This document shows positions 29,305-38,941 of a stretch of 64,000 bases of DNA, piece by piece. The notes under the pieces are model-generated. The model searched no databases. It was given only the letters and a program-made list of their open reading frames with translations, and was not told where the DNA came from. Origin of the DNA: Methanosarcina sp. (GTDB lineage: Archaea; Halobacteriota; Methanosarcinia; Methanosarcinales; Methanosarcinaceae); contig PLUB01000075.1 of the NCBI GenBank assembly GCA_003164755.1, forward strand, positions 1 through 64,000, given 5' to 3'. The first letter of the stretch is position 1. Every line of letters starts with the position of its first letter. A program made the translations under genes and the position numbers.

Positions 29305-29444
29305 CTTGAAGAATTACTTCATTAAGAAATTATAAATAATAGGTTATTCCTTTGGATCCTTTCAGTCTAGTCAGAGACATTTAATCTGGCTGAGAAGTTT
29401 CAAGAAAATTTCTAAAAAATCCACTATTTGATTGGGTGGTTGTA

Positions 29445-29552
29445 AAGAGGATTTTGATAAATCCCATATTTCGTAGCATTCTTATAAATGGAATATAAAT
29501 TAAATGGAATATATATCACTCTTGAAAATCAAATTTTTATCGAAATCCTCTT
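29445..29552. repeat. Inverted-repeat element, family A, with the clearest ends
   Basis: About 108 bp with long terminal inverted repeats: AGAGGATTTTGATAAA at the left and TTTATCGAAATCCTCTT at the right, which are almost perfect complements. The internal 'catatttcgtagca' and 'cttataaatgg' match the 56904 copy. The right end supplies the last codons and stop of the neighbouring minus-strand gene. Confidence 0.75.
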
Positions 29553-29767
29553 AAATATTCTCTTGGCTTTATATAGGCCCTGGCTGGCTTAAATCTGTTC
29601 ATCTGTAAGGCATTTATGTATTTAATCAACCCTTTGGGCAATCGACTATTTACAGATCGCTCTTTTATCTGTATCTTTGGAATAGTGAAATTTGATTTAC
29701 ACTCGTTACAATTCCATATCCTCTTCTGTGTGAGTGTGAAACATCGAAGTTTTGACAATGTGGACAT
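29537..29767 (-). CDS. Small zinc-finger protein downstream of the integrase, probably frameshifted
   Basis: A 76-residue frame with a CNEC pair in RIWNCNECKSNFTIPKIQ, then a basic tail ending ARAYIKPREYLRGFR. Just upstream, in another frame, is a second pair in CPHCQNFD, so the original protein probably had a four-cysteine zinc ribbon now split by a frameshift near 29760. The ATG used here may therefore be artificial. It follows the integrase on the same strand by about 100 bases, so the two may belong to one mobile unit. The C-terminal residues overlap a family A element. Confidence 0.45.
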   Translation of the reverse strand: MSTLSKLRCFTLTQKRIWNCNECKSNFTIPKIQIKERSVNSRLPKGLIKYINALQMNRFKPARAYIKPREYLRGFR

Positions 29768-29872
29768 CTTTCATAGTTCGAGGTTCTAGTTCCTGATCTT
29801 GATTTAATTTTCACACAATTATAGGTTTGGTGGCTGGGTAAAAGATTCTACCCTACTCTGCGCTTTTAGTTG

Positions 29873-30508
29873 TCATCTCATTAATCCCCAAGCTGTTAAC
29901 TGCTTTTTTATACCTCTTATCTCATCGTCAGAAAAAGCAAGACCCTGATAATGGCGCATTGAAGTAAGTGAATCATGTCCCTGGCGCAAACACACAGTGG
30001 ATTCAATAACTCCGGCGGCTATCATCCATGACTCTATAGTTTTCCTTGTAGTTTTAACTGAAAATCCATATGGATTGATTCCTGCATTCATAGCCCATCT
30101 TTGAATATTCTTGTTCCATGTGGGCTCTAGAGGTGGTCTTTTCCCTTCCCAAAAATCCCTGAGAATGTAGTTAAACATGCTAGGTAGTGGATGGATAGTT
30201 CTTTCAAGCTGTCTTCTTTTATGTTTCCTCTGAGCTCCTTCAGGTAGGTGGATTATATTCCGTTTATCATTATACCATTCTCTGTGGTCGTAAAGCCTAA
30301 GCATCTCAGCATATCGCATACCTGTGATTAAAAGGATGTCTAGTACTGCTTTATGTGAGTCTTTCGGGATTGCAGCTTTTAAGGTTTCGTAATCCTTTGG
30401 TGTCAAGATCCTAATATCCCTTACGTATAGGTGTAGCGCTTCTGGATCTTTTGTGTATCCTGACATTTTGTATTTTTCCATAAGGAATCTCCAACAAATC
30501 CTATACAT
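29873..30508 (-). CDS. Tyrosine recombinase/integrase
   Basis: A 211-residue phage-integrase-type recombinase with little or no N-terminal arm-binding domain. The first catalytic Arg is in ITGMRYAEMLRLYDH. The second box reads GFSVKTTRKTIESW, so the usual His of HxxR is Lys here with the Arg kept, and the last box is RQGHDSLTSMRHYQG with the tyrosine nucleophile. The replaced His is not always essential in the family. M10, at 30481, is an alternative start. No flanking att repeat or prophage genes are recognisable, so it may be a domesticated or stranded integrase. Similar lone integrases occur in Methanosarcina genomes. Confidence 0.8.
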   Translation of the reverse strand: MYRICWRFLMEKYKMSGYTKDPEALHLYVRDIRILTPKDYETLKAAIPKDSHKAVLDILLITGMRYAEMLRLYDHREWYNDKRNIIHLPEGAQRKHKRRQLERTIHPLPSMFNYILRDFWEGKRPPLEPTWNKNIQRWAMNAGINPYGFSVKTTRKTIESWMIAAGVIESTVCLRQGHDSLTSMRHYQGLAFSDDEIRGIKKQLTAWGLMR

Positions 30509-30934
30509 AGATTATATTTTAACATATGTATTGTGGTAATAGTATCAGGAATAACTCGAAATGTTCCAAGAATTCGAGAGAGTGAGCAGGTTTAATTTAT
30601 AAACCTATGTCCTGTTTGCATTATTTTACAGCTATCTGACTTGAGTATAAAACAACGATTTTCAAGGAATCGTATCTGTATAATATGTATCTTCAAACAA
30701 TACTAGATCACATGAGAAGCATGACAGTAGAATACTAGCATAGCTGGAAGAATGGAGTTAAAGAGTGAGAAATAGTGAACTGTACTAATTCAGAGTGCGA
30801 GTCTGAAAATCACTACAATTAGTATTCGAAGTTGTGCCTAAAATTAGTTATCGAATGACAAATGGGATGAGTTTAATTATCAAATTTAATTTATTGCCTA
30901 TGGTCCGGCATTGGAAGGATTTAGTATAAATTTC
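30509..30934. other. Gene-free DNA
   Basis: No gene recognised. ACGATTTTC...GAATCGT near 30650 is a short imperfect palindrome. Confidence 0.4.
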
Positions 30935-31075
30935 AAGCGCTTTTTCTTACCTCTGTTTTGCTTCTTCGTATGCACCTGAGATATATATTGGATGTTCCTT
31001 TATTTTCTAGACATTGAGAAAAATATCATATTCTTTTGAGGCTTCATCATATTTGCCTTCTTGCATCAGTTATAA
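30935..31075 (-). pseudogene. TPR repeat fossil
   Basis: The minus strand reads LMQEGKYDEASKEYDIFL, a stop, then further TPR-like residues (YEEAKQR and EKALEI). One tetratricopeptide unit is easy to see; the rest of the gene is missing. Confidence 0.5.
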
Positions 31076-31495
31076 TAATTGATATTAAGAGGTCTAAACC
31101 TATAATGCTTAAATACACAGAGTTTATCAAAATTTTTTATAAACTAATTTATGATGTTTTTTCGAGAAAAATTTCATAATTCTATCTATATCTTTTGATA
31201 TTACAATTTAATTATTATCCTTATTTATTCTCCTTTTTTTCTTTCTGTTCGATTAGTTCCAAGCAAATAATTTTCGCGGCTCTTGCAATCTTTTCGATGT
31301 ATTGCAAATTAAAGATAACGTTTAAATATAATAAATACAAAGTCTAACAGACTATGTAAACCTTATGCAGACAGTTGCTATAGTAATCACTCTGTATTTA
31401 CTGTTATTTACATTTTATAACATGACAATTTTAGGAGTAATATTAGTTCTTAGTTTTTGACCTATATATAGGAGGAATAGACTATTAGCAGTGAA
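31076..31495. promoter_or_regulatory. Upstream region of hdrED
   Basis: No gene. A strong AT box (TTTAAATATA, 31321-31330) is a candidate TATA element for hdrED, which would leave a leader of roughly 140-150 bases. GGAGGAA at about 31471 is the ribosome binding site region. Confidence 0.4.
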
Positions 31496-32284
31496 ATGGC
31501 AATGGCATACTATTCTGGGCTCTCAGAAACACTCAGGATGACGTTTGTTCAGATAATGATACTCAGCACAATAGCTATTGTGATTTTTTTATATGGTATG
31601 ATAAGTACCCTCCAAAAATGGGGGTCCGGAGTAACAGGTTATGCCCTTGAACCTCAGGTAGGGCAGAAGGGGAGTGCTATCAGGTTCTTAAAAACCTGGT
31701 GGAGCCAGGTCACTGAAGTGGCTCGTCATGGACATGGAAAGCCTATCTTAGAGGTTTTAATCCTTGATATTCTCTTCCAGAGAAGAATTCTTAAAAGGAG
31801 TACTTTTCGTTGGTTCATGCACTTCTGTATTTTTGCAGGCTGGATGAGTCTCTTTTCCTTGTCAGGGATGATGTTTGCAGTCGAAATGACCGAAAAGTTA
31901 GGACTCATGCTGCCGTTTACACCTGCTGAATTTAGAGATATCTTATCTTTCCCAAACTACGTTTTCGGGTACATCCTGCTTATCGGAGTTCTCATTGCAA
32001 TAGTGAGAAGACTTTTTGTTACAGAAGTCAGGCAAGTTTCCATAATGTATGATTGGATTCTTCTCGCAGGAGTTTTCATAATCACAATCTCCGGCTTTAT
32101 TGCCGATGGTATTCGGACCGACATTATTTGGGGCTTTGGACTTAATCAAGCATCAGCTCCACCTGCAGCTCTGTTCCACTCCATAATTTCCCTGCTCTTC
32201 TGCATCGCATACGTTCCATACAGTAAATACATTCATGTAATCGCTACGCCACTTGCAATTCTTGCAAACAAAGGAGGCGAATAA
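31496..32284 (+). CDS. hdrE: CoB-CoM heterodisulfide reductase, cytochrome b subunit HdrE
   Basis: A 262-residue membrane cytochrome b with five or so spans. Histidines in [12 protein letters not shown] and near [22 protein letters not shown] are candidate heme ligands. HdrE takes electrons from reduced methanophenazine and hands them to HdrD, with proton uptake contributing to the membrane gradient. The start ATG at 31496 (or MAYY at 31502) lies about 19 bases after GGAGGAA; a GTG at 31491 is closer but not in the same frame. It is followed five bases later by hdrD. Confidence 0.95.
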   Translation: MAMAYYSGLSETLRMTFVQIMILSTIAIVIFLYGMISTLQKWGSGVTGYALEPQVGQKGSAIRFLKTWWSQVTEVARHGHGKPILEVLILDILFQRRILKRSTFRWFMHFCIFAGWMSLFSLSGMMFAVEMTEKLGLMLPFTPAEFRDILSFPNYVFGYILLIGVLIAIVRRLFVTEVRQVSIMYDWILLAGVFIITISGFIADGIRTDIIWGFGLNQASAPPAALFHSIISLLFCIAYVPYSKYIHVIATPLAILANKGGE

Positions 32285-32288
32285 AAAA

Positions 32289-33521
32289 ATGGCAAAACGT
32301 ACCCCTTCAATTGATACGAAGAATCTTACCGCAGTTCAACTTATGGAGCTCGACTCCTGCACACGCTGTGGTGAATGTGTCAAATGGTGTCCAACTTATG
32401 CTGCTACCGATGGGAAACCGGGCTTAGCACCCAGAGACAAGATCCTGCGCTGGCGACAGTACATGAACAAATCCTATGGGATCAAGGCAAAGCTCTTTGG
32501 TCCGCAGGAAATCCCTCAGTCGGAACTTGAGGAGTTTAAAGATGATGTGCACAGTTGCACAACCTGCGGTATATGTGGGACTGTCTGTGAATCCGGCATC
32601 AATACAGTAGAACTCTGGGAAGCCCTAAGGGCAAACCTTGTCAAGAAAGGTATTGGTCCATACGGAAAGCAGAATATGTTCCCGAAGCTTATTGGTCAGT
32701 ACCATAACCCTTACCTTCTTGACCAGAAAGATAGGCTTGCCTGGGTTCCCGATGATGTGAAAATTGAAGACAAATCAGACCTTGTCTATTTCACTGGCTG
32801 TACTGCAGGGTACAAGCAGCTCACTCTGGCCTTTGCTACATCACGTGTGCTTAACAAGTTAGGCATTAAGTTTGCTATGCTTGGGGAAGATGAATGGTGC
32901 TGTGGTTCTGCCCTGATCAGAACAGGCCAGGCACATGTCAATGGTATGGTGCCCCTTCAAGTTGCAAAACACAATGTAGAAGCCATCAAAAAAATGGGTG
33001 CCAAAAAAGTTCTCTTCGCATGTGCAGGCTGTTTCCGTACTGCAAAAATAGACTGGCCAAGACTTCTCGGCGAAGAACTGCCTTTTGAGGTTGTTCATAT
33101 CACTGAGTTCCTTGAAGACCTAATAAAGCAGGGGAAAATCAAATGGGAAAAGTCTATTGATAAGACAATTACTTACCATGATCCCTGTCACCTGGGCCGT
33201 CATGTAGGCGTATATGATGCGCCTAGATATGTGCTTTCTCACATTCCGGGTGTCAAGTTCGTTGAAATGGACCGGATAAAAGAATTCCAGCGTTGCTGTG
33301 GAGCCGGAGGTGGTGTAAAGGCTGGTATTCCTGATCTTGCAGAGGGTATTGCACAGTCCAGAGTTAAGGATGCTCTCGAAACCAAAGCAGATCTCCTCTC
33401 AAGTGCATGCCCATTTTGTAAGAGAAACCTGATGGATGGCCGTGACTCTATGAAAGCTGACATCGATGTTGAAGATATCATTGAGCTGGTTGCACAGGCT
33501 TTAGGCCTGAAACTGGATTAA
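32289..33521 (+). CDS. hdrD: CoB-CoM heterodisulfide reductase, catalytic subunit HdrD
   Basis: A 410-residue iron-sulfur protein. Two ferredoxin-type [4Fe-4S] motifs ([13 protein letters not shown] and [13 protein letters not shown]) come first, followed by two CCG domains, one with [11 protein letters not shown] and one with [11 protein letters not shown]. The CCG cysteines hold the noncubane clusters where CoM-S-S-CoB is cleaved. The frame opens at 32253 inside hdrE, but the ATG at 32289 is correct: it follows AAAGGAGGCG and matches the family start. It acts on the cytoplasmic face, bound to HdrE. A terminator-like hairpin follows. Confidence 0.97.
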   Translation: MAKRTPSIDTKNLTAVQLMELDSCTRCGECVKWCPTYAATDGKPGLAPRDKILRWRQYMNKSYGIKAKLFGPQEIPQSELEEFKDDVHSCTTCGICGTVCESGINTVELWEALRANLVKKGIGPYGKQNMFPKLIGQYHNPYLLDQKDRLAWVPDDVKIEDKSDLVYFTGCTAGYKQLTLAFATSRVLNKLGIKFAMLGEDEWCCGSALIRTGQAHVNGMVPLQVAKHNVEAIKKMGAKKVLFACAGCFRTAKIDWPRLLGEELPFEVVHITEFLEDLIKQGKIKWEKSIDKTITYHDPCHLGRHVGVYDAPRYVLSHIPGVKFVEMDRIKEFQRCCGAGGGVKAGIPDLAEGIAQSRVKDALETKADLLSSACPFCKRNLMDGRDSMKADIDVEDIIELVAQALGLKLD

Positions 33522-33533
33522 ACGGAAGATCAG

Positions 33534-33554
33534 AAGGCTGGATCTCCAGTCCTT
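33534..33554 (+). terminator. Hairpin after hdrD
   Basis: AAGGCTGGA and TCCAGTCCTT form a stem with one bulge just after the hdrD stop. The following run is not a strong T tract, so termination is only probable. Confidence 0.4.
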
Positions 33555-33784
33555 ACTTCTAGTGAATAGTCTTGGCTTATTTTTATGCTTCTGAGTGTGG
33601 ACAGTCAAGACTAGTTTATCTTGTCGGTGGGGATAATATGAACTCTCGCTTCTTTTTGTTTTCGTTTAATTCTCTAAATCATAGCTTCTTTGAAAATGAG
33701 TTTATTTTTGCTCCTATGGTCAAAGGTGGTGACCTCAATCTTTTACTGGAATATGATACTCATTAGAATTAAGCAGCGAAGCCA

Positions 33785-34150
33785 GTGCTATGGTCAGATC
33801 AATCTATCACATATTGTTGGTGCCTAAGTATAGATATACTACGGAGGTTTATCGAAATCCTATCCAATACGTAAATTAAACCGGATTGCATTTAGATCTT
33901 TATCACTATTTGCGTTGAGGAAGGCTACAAAATTCATGTTATGGGGGTGGTAAAAAACACGTTGATTTATTCATGGAATTCCATCGAGCAACTCTCGATC
34001 AGATGTGATTCAATACTTTAAAAGGGGATTCCTACAGGTGTTTTAAGCTTCATCCTAACCTGGGGGGAAATATTTTGACAGATGTCTATGATACAGTAGC
34101 AGATTTATCGATTCATTGGAAATTTGACAGCTGGTCCAATAATAAACTAT
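33785..34150 (+). mobile_element. IS200/IS605 tnpA fossil, plus strand
   Basis: Broken frames give SIYHILLVPKYRYT (the N-terminus of a Y1 transposase), CVEEGYKIHVMGVV, HVDLFMEFHRATLDQM and FNTLKGDSYRCFKLHPNL. The HVDLF part is the HUH metal-binding region with its second His degraded. Part of a family A end (GGTTTATCGAAATCC, near 33847) interrupts it. This is a different subfamily from the minus-strand fossils. Confidence 0.7.
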
Positions 34151-34351
34151 ATTCTGGAATCGTAAAGTAAGCCGAAATCAAAGTTTAGCTCATCAAAATT
34201 AAATAAAGTAAGTCTGAAAATAATCTACGACTTTTGAATTTTGGAGGAATGAAGAAATCTATTATAGTTAATTAATTTTTGAATATTGCTAAATAATTTT
34301 TGATTGAAATATGGTATGTTCATTCCAACTTAATTTTATACTGTCAAATAA

Positions 34352-34417
34352 GGTTATATAGGCTTTGCACCTAAAGGCCCACTTTAGCTCGACTTTAGGC
34401 GCAAAGCCGGTTATATA
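34352..34417. repeat. Palindrome flanked by a 9-bp direct repeat
   Basis: GGCTTTGC (34361-34368) and CTAAAG (34371-34376) pair with CTTTAG (34393-34398) and GCAAAGCC (34401-34408), a strong hairpin. It is flanked on both sides by GGTTATATA, at 34352-34360 and 34409-34417. The arrangement looks like a 48-bp insertion with a target duplication, and the duplicated sequence is itself TATA-like. It lies about 40 bases before the first DUF116 gene. Confidence 0.8.
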
Positions 34418-34454
34418 GTAAAGCTTAAATAGCGAAACTTTCTTCCCCTTGAAT

Positions 34455-35090
34455 ATGGAGGTCCCTTACGAATTTCTTGGAAAAATATTCATATACCTTA
34501 CATTCTTTGCTCTTGCAGGTATAGGAATTGCCCTGCTCTTAGGAGCTTACTCTTTTAAAAACCACAAGATCATTTTTCCGGGATTCGTGCTGTTCACACT
34601 TTATCTTTTCTATTCTCCTGCAAAATGGCTATGTAAAGTTTTCCGGATAAGGGATACACTTGTTGATGATATACTCATTGATATCCGCAATGCTGTTATG
34701 TTTGATGATTTTCTGCATACAAAAGGGAGAAGGATCTTGCTTCTTCCACAGTGTTTGCGTCATCCCAGCTGCAAGGCCAGGTGTGATCCAGTTTTTGGAT
34801 ATGAGTGCAAGCATTGTGGGCTGTGTGATGTCTCTAAACTCTGTGATGCCGCTGGTAGATGTAATTTTAGGGTTTTTGTAGTTCCAGGAGGAAGTTTTAT
34901 CAAAAAAATTTTTAAGGAGTATATGCCTGAAGCTTGTCTGGGGGTTGCCTGCTATAACGAGCTTGCTGAAAACATGCAAGCTGTGTCTTTTGTTTCTGTT
35001 CAGGGTGTTCTTCTTCGCAAAGATGGATGCTTCAATACTGAAGCTAATGTTGAGGAAATCATTCAAAAAATGGAGATGTGCAATGTATAG
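34455..35090 (+). CDS. DUF116 membrane-anchored protein, first of a pair
   Basis: A 211-residue DUF116 protein. Two hydrophobic segments in the first 60 residues anchor it, and the rest is a cytoplasmic domain rich in cysteines: LLLPQCLRHPSCKARC, ECKHCGLCDVSKLC, VVPGGSFIKK, GVACYNELAENM and KDGCFNTEANVEE. The cysteine pattern suggests an iron-sulfur or zinc site. The function is unknown. A TTG at 34449 is open, but the ATG at 34455 is preferred. The gene overlaps the second DUF116 gene by eight bases. Confidence 0.85.
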   Translation: MEVPYEFLGKIFIYLTFFALAGIGIALLLGAYSFKNHKIIFPGFVLFTLYLFYSPAKWLCKVFRIRDTLVDDILIDIRNAVMFDDFLHTKGRRILLLPQCLRHPSCKARCDPVFGYECKHCGLCDVSKLCDAAGRCNFRVFVVPGGSFIKKIFKEYMPEACLGVACYNELAENMQAVSFVSVQGVLLRKDGCFNTEANVEEIIQKMEMCNV

Positions 35091-35703
35091 CACTATCGGT
35101 AAGATACTTCTCTTTTTTATAATTATATCCTTTATTCTCTCGAGCATTGCTCTGGTAGTCAGCAAACAGAGTCTTAAAAGAAGCGTTTATTTAGCAGGTT
35201 TTTTTGCAAATGTACTCGATTTTTTTTATCTGCCTCTAAGGCAGCTTTTCCTTAAGTTTTCAGATGTGCGTATTCTGGACAAATGGATGGCATCTTTGAA
35301 AAATAGGGCATATAAATCTGCTTTTGCAAAAACAAAAAACAGGGTTATCCTGGCTCCACATTGTATGCGGAACCTCGACTGCATAGCCCACACCACACAG
35401 ACAGGAATCCAGTGTAACTACTGTGGCAAATGTGTTTTTACCAATTTGAAGAAAGACTCCGAGAAATATGGATATAAATTATTTATTCTTACAGGTTCTT
35501 CCTACATAAAAACTATTCTTAAAATGGAAGCTGCAGATGGTGTCCTTCTAATTGCCTGTGATTATGAAATCAATAAAGTTATGCGTGCTCTCAAAGGTAG
35601 AAAAGTAGTAAGTTATGGTATTTCTATGGAAAGGGACGGCTGCTTCGGAACAGAAGTGAATTATCAGAAGGTTCTGAATATTTTTGAAACTTTTAAGAAC
35701 TAA
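35083..35703 (+). CDS. DUF116 membrane-anchored protein, second of a pair
   Basis: A 206-residue paralogue of the preceding gene with the same layout: two N-terminal hydrophobic segments (LLFFIIISFILSSIALVV and a second), then LAPHCMRNLDC, CNYCGKCVF, LTGSSYIKTIL, LIACDYEINKVM and RDGCFGTEVNY. It keeps fewer cysteines in the first cluster than its partner. The ATG at 35083 lies inside the end of the first gene (ATGTATAG) with TGGAGATG upstream, so translation is coupled. The pair probably forms a complex; the partner or substrate is unknown. Confidence 0.85.
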   Translation: MYSTIGKILLFFIIISFILSSIALVVSKQSLKRSVYLAGFFANVLDFFYLPLRQLFLKFSDVRILDKWMASLKNRAYKSAFAKTKNRVILAPHCMRNLDCIAHTTQTGIQCNYCGKCVFTNLKKDSEKYGYKLFILTGSSYIKTILKMEAADGVLLIACDYEINKVMRALKGRKVVSYGISMERDGCFGTEVNYQKVLNIFETFKN

Positions 35704-36149
35704 GGGTCCTTTACAAAATAACTTCAGGTAAAACATACTTATTCTGGAACAAAATAGATGGCTATACTTGTTAAATATAGTTAATTACAGTGCAAAACTA
35801 TCCAAAATTACTTCCCTATGGGCCCTAAGTAGATAGATTTTAGAATTTTCTGCCTCATATATCTTTTATACTTATTAATCTTTTAATTTTTATTCGGCTT
35901 TTTGATGCTTTTTCGTTATGATATTTCCTCTTTTTCTGTATTTTGTCTCAATTTTGAACTGATACTAACACTTAAATTAGCTCCTTTTAGATATATGTAA
36001 AATTAAGATAAACTTGGATACTTTTTAATCTCTTATGGGATGCTATCTATTCATTATTGCTTCTATTGGTAATTGACTGCAATAGATCCAAAATTCCGGA
36101 AATAATTACTAATTTCTAAACTTGTGTATACTTTTAGGGTGCTACTTTA
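35704..36149. other. Gene-free AT-rich DNA
   Basis: No gene or strong structure seen. A TATA-like stretch near 35870 (TCTTTTATACTT) has no obvious nearby target. Confidence 0.4.
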
Positions 36150-37260
36150 ATGCATGACTTAATTATCATAGGTGGTGGCCCTTCCGAAGCATCTGCTGGG
36201 AGAAGGGCAGGAAAGCTTGACCATGATACACTATTGCTTGAGAAAGAAGAATTCCCGAGATACAAGCCCTGCGGTAGAAGGCTTTCAGAAAATGCTATTT
36301 CTGATCTAGATTTAGAGCTCCCTCCAAAAATTATTGAGTGGGAAATAACAGGACCAAAGTTCTTTTTCAAGGAACAGTTTATCAACCTAACAAAAAGCAT
36401 CGATTTTCTGTTCTTATTTTCAGGAACGACTTTGATAATTTTCTTATTGGAAAAGCAAAAAAACAGTAATTGAAATCTATACAACGGAAAAAGTTATCTG
36501 CTGCGAGGAAATATTCATCTATGTTGAAGTGAAGACTAAAAAGACAGTATACAATGCAAAGTTTGCGATCGTTGCAGAAGGAGCACAGGGGGTAGTCAAA
36601 AAATATATGAGGCCTGCCGATATCAGAGGGGAATATGGGATGTGTGTAGTTACAAAAGTACTTGCTAAATTAAAAAAACGGAAGTGTGTCTGGATAATAA
36701 TTTAGAACTGTATTTTGGGATTGCTGTAGGTGGATATGTCTGGATTGTTCCCCACAAAATCTATTGTTCTGTTGGAATTGATGGGGTTGCCAAGGATTCT
36801 AAACATACTAAAAAAATCACAGACTGATATCCTAAGGAAAAATGGCTTTTTCGGCAAGTATGAAATTCATGGACATAAGATCCTAAGAGATGGAGTTGAA
36901 AGGAGATTTATTGATTTAGAATTCTCCTAGTTGGGAGTGCTGTCAGATTTGTGGATGCTTTTTCAGGTGAAGGAAGAGCCTATGTCATTATCTCAGAGCA
37001 ATTTGCTTCTGAAGTGATCGTAGGAATTTTCCGATGTTGTGGAAATCTCAAAGATCTAGACATATATAAAGTCTCTCTGCAAGGCAGAGTGTGGGACTCA
37101 CCTTAAGTACTCGCTGATGTTTTCCAAAATAATGCCTCGTTTTCCTGGCCGAGCATTCAACGTCTTTACTTCCAATGAAAAAATGGCTGATAAGTACCTT
37201 GAGGTTGTAGATTTCAGGCTTAATTATAAAGATTATATCCGTCGGTGTCTTATAAACTTT
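36150..37260 (+). pseudogene. Broken geranylgeranyl-reductase-like gene
   Basis: The 5' part (MHDLIIIGGGPSEASAGRRA, then LLLEKEEFPRYKPCGRRLS) is the FAD-binding start of a geranylgeranyl reductase. From about 36430 the frame is lost, and homologous pieces continue in other frames: FAIVAEGAQGVVKKYMRP, WIVPHK.YCSVGIDG, RFVDAFSGEGRAYVI, and the C-terminal YLEVVDFRLNYKDYIRRCL. It aligns along its length with the intact gene immediately downstream and is its decayed tandem copy. Confidence 0.85.
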
Positions 37261-37290
37261 AAACTCATGTAATTGAGCAGGTTTTTCAAT

Positions 37291-38430
37291 ATGTATGATC
37301 TGATTATAGTAGGAGGAGGACCTTCAGGAGCATCTGCTGGAAGGACAGCTGGAAAACAGGGGCTTTCAACCCTTCTGCTTGAGAAAGAACATTTTCCGAG
37401 GTACAAATCTTGTGGGGGTGCTCTTTCTTCATATGGTTTATCTTGTCTAGATTTCAGTCTTCCTGAGTATGTTGTTGAGAGATATATTCCAAAGGTAAAG
37501 ATTCATTTCATGGACGGTTTTGTAGAGGCAGAGAAGGAAGGTAACTTAGCCTTATTAATTTCCAGAACGGTTTTTGACTATTTTCTGCTTGAAAAAGCTA
37601 AAGAAACTGGAATTGAAGTTCATACCGGAGAAAAGGTTCTGGATTGTATTGGGAAAGAAGATTTCGTTGAGGTAAGGACCACGGACAACACCTATCTTGG
37701 GAAATTTGTTCTGATTGCAGAAGGCTCAGGTGGATCTCTTAAATACAAAGTTAGATCAAAAGATAAAAGAACAGAATACTGTCTTGGTCTTGTGTCCGAA
37801 ATTCCTGATGATGATGAGGCAATACAGAGTCAGTGTCCAGACACTTTAGATATCCACTTCGGGATTGCACAGGGAGGATATGGCTGGATTTTTCCTCACG
37901 CAGGATACTATTCTGTAGGAGTCATGGGAATAGCTCAATATTTTAAGAATCCGAAAAGAGTAATGATGGATTTTTTGCAGGAAAATGGTTTTGCTGGCAT
38001 TTTTCCTATTCGTTCTCACATTATCCCTATAGGTGGAATAGCAAGAAAAACAGTAAAGTCAAGATTTCTTCTGAGCGGGGATGCTGCGGGGTTTGTAGAA
38101 GCTTTTTCAGGAGAAGGGATGGCATATGCTATTAGATCCGGACAACTTGCTGCGGAGACCATTGCAGGCATTATGATGTATGGCAGAAAGTTAAATGACA
38201 TTCAAAAATACGAATCAAGATGCAGACAGGAATTTGGGAACTACCTTGCCAGTTCTCTTAAATTGGAGAAGGCAATGCATCGTTTTCCAGAAATCTCTTT
38301 CAAACTGGCTGTGAGCAACAGGGAAATTCTTGAGAAATATCTGGATGAAGTAGTGATCAATAGAAACTACAAAGGTTATGTTCAGTGGTTATTGCTTAAT
38401 TTTTTCTGGCTGAACATGCCTCCAAAATAA
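37291..38430 (+). CDS. Geranylgeranyl reductase family flavoprotein
   Basis: A 379-residue FAD-dependent reductase: the dinucleotide motif LIIVGGGPSGASAGRTAG, the PRYKSCGGALS loop, LIAEGSGGSLK, GYGWIFPHAGYYSVG, and SGDAAGFVEAFSGEGMAYAI for FAD. Family members saturate the isoprenoid chains of archaeal lipids or quinone-like carriers such as methanophenazine; the substrate here is not visible. The frame begins at a TTG (37273), but the ATG at 37291 starts the conserved core. It lies in tandem with a pseudogene copy. It is probably a paralogue rather than the only lipid reductase. Confidence 0.85.
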   Translation: MYDLIIVGGGPSGASAGRTAGKQGLSTLLLEKEHFPRYKSCGGALSSYGLSCLDFSLPEYVVERYIPKVKIHFMDGFVEAEKEGNLALLISRTVFDYFLLEKAKETGIEVHTGEKVLDCIGKEDFVEVRTTDNTYLGKFVLIAEGSGGSLKYKVRSKDKRTEYCLGLVSEIPDDDEAIQSQCPDTLDIHFGIAQGGYGWIFPHAGYYSVGVMGIAQYFKNPKRVMMDFLQENGFAGIFPIRSHIIPIGGIARKTVKSRFLLSGDAAGFVEAFSGEGMAYAIRSGQLAAETIAGIMMYGRKLNDIQKYESRCRQEFGNYLASSLKLEKAMHRFPEISFKLAVSNREILEKYLDEVVINRNYKGYVQWLLLNFFWLNMPPK

Positions 38431-38604
38431 AATCCCTAAAACTGAAAGAAATGGCTTTTCTCTGTTTTGGGTAGGTTGAAAATAATTGTTCAGTTAAAGA
38501 TTATTGCAAAAAAGAGATGGATATCGAGATTGAATGTGGTATTCTACAAACTAATGTTTTCAAATATTATATGTATCGCACACATTATTAAGAAAATGAC
38601 TATT

Positions 38605-38694
38605 GAGGATCTCGATAAACCTCTGATTTTTACTAGTTATTTACATGCAATTTATAAGCACATGACTAAATTTAGGAGTTTCTCAAAATCCTCT
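38605..38694. repeat. Inverted-repeat element, family A
   Basis: Left end GAGGATCTCGATAAACCTC, right end GGAGTTTCTCAAAATCCTC. It is the copy most like that at 6587, with 'gatttttactagttattta' and 'catgactaaatttag' inside. Confidence 0.75.
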
Positions 38695-38941
38695 ATAAAT
38701 TATGCAGCGTGCACAATTTTCTTTGGAATCACAGATCTCAATAAGTTGAAAAATGGATCTATTTCACCATCCTAATAATCTAATTATAAGCAGTACATAA
38801 AAAATTTGACTTTGAATTTACAGTTAAATCGGACACTACAACATATTGCCTACTCGAAATAGCGAGAGCACATAAATGATGGGAAAAAACAGTGAATTCA
38901 AAGATTATTCGAACATAATACATAATCTTGGATAATTTTAT

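Noticed and set aside
34361-34408. Hairpin as a transcription terminator or small RNA
   Set aside because: It has no T-run, lies just before a gene start and is bounded by direct repeats, so an insertion is the better reading.
36730-36930. 66-residue frame as a separate gene
   Set aside because: It aligns with the middle of the intact reductase downstream and is one piece of the pseudogene.
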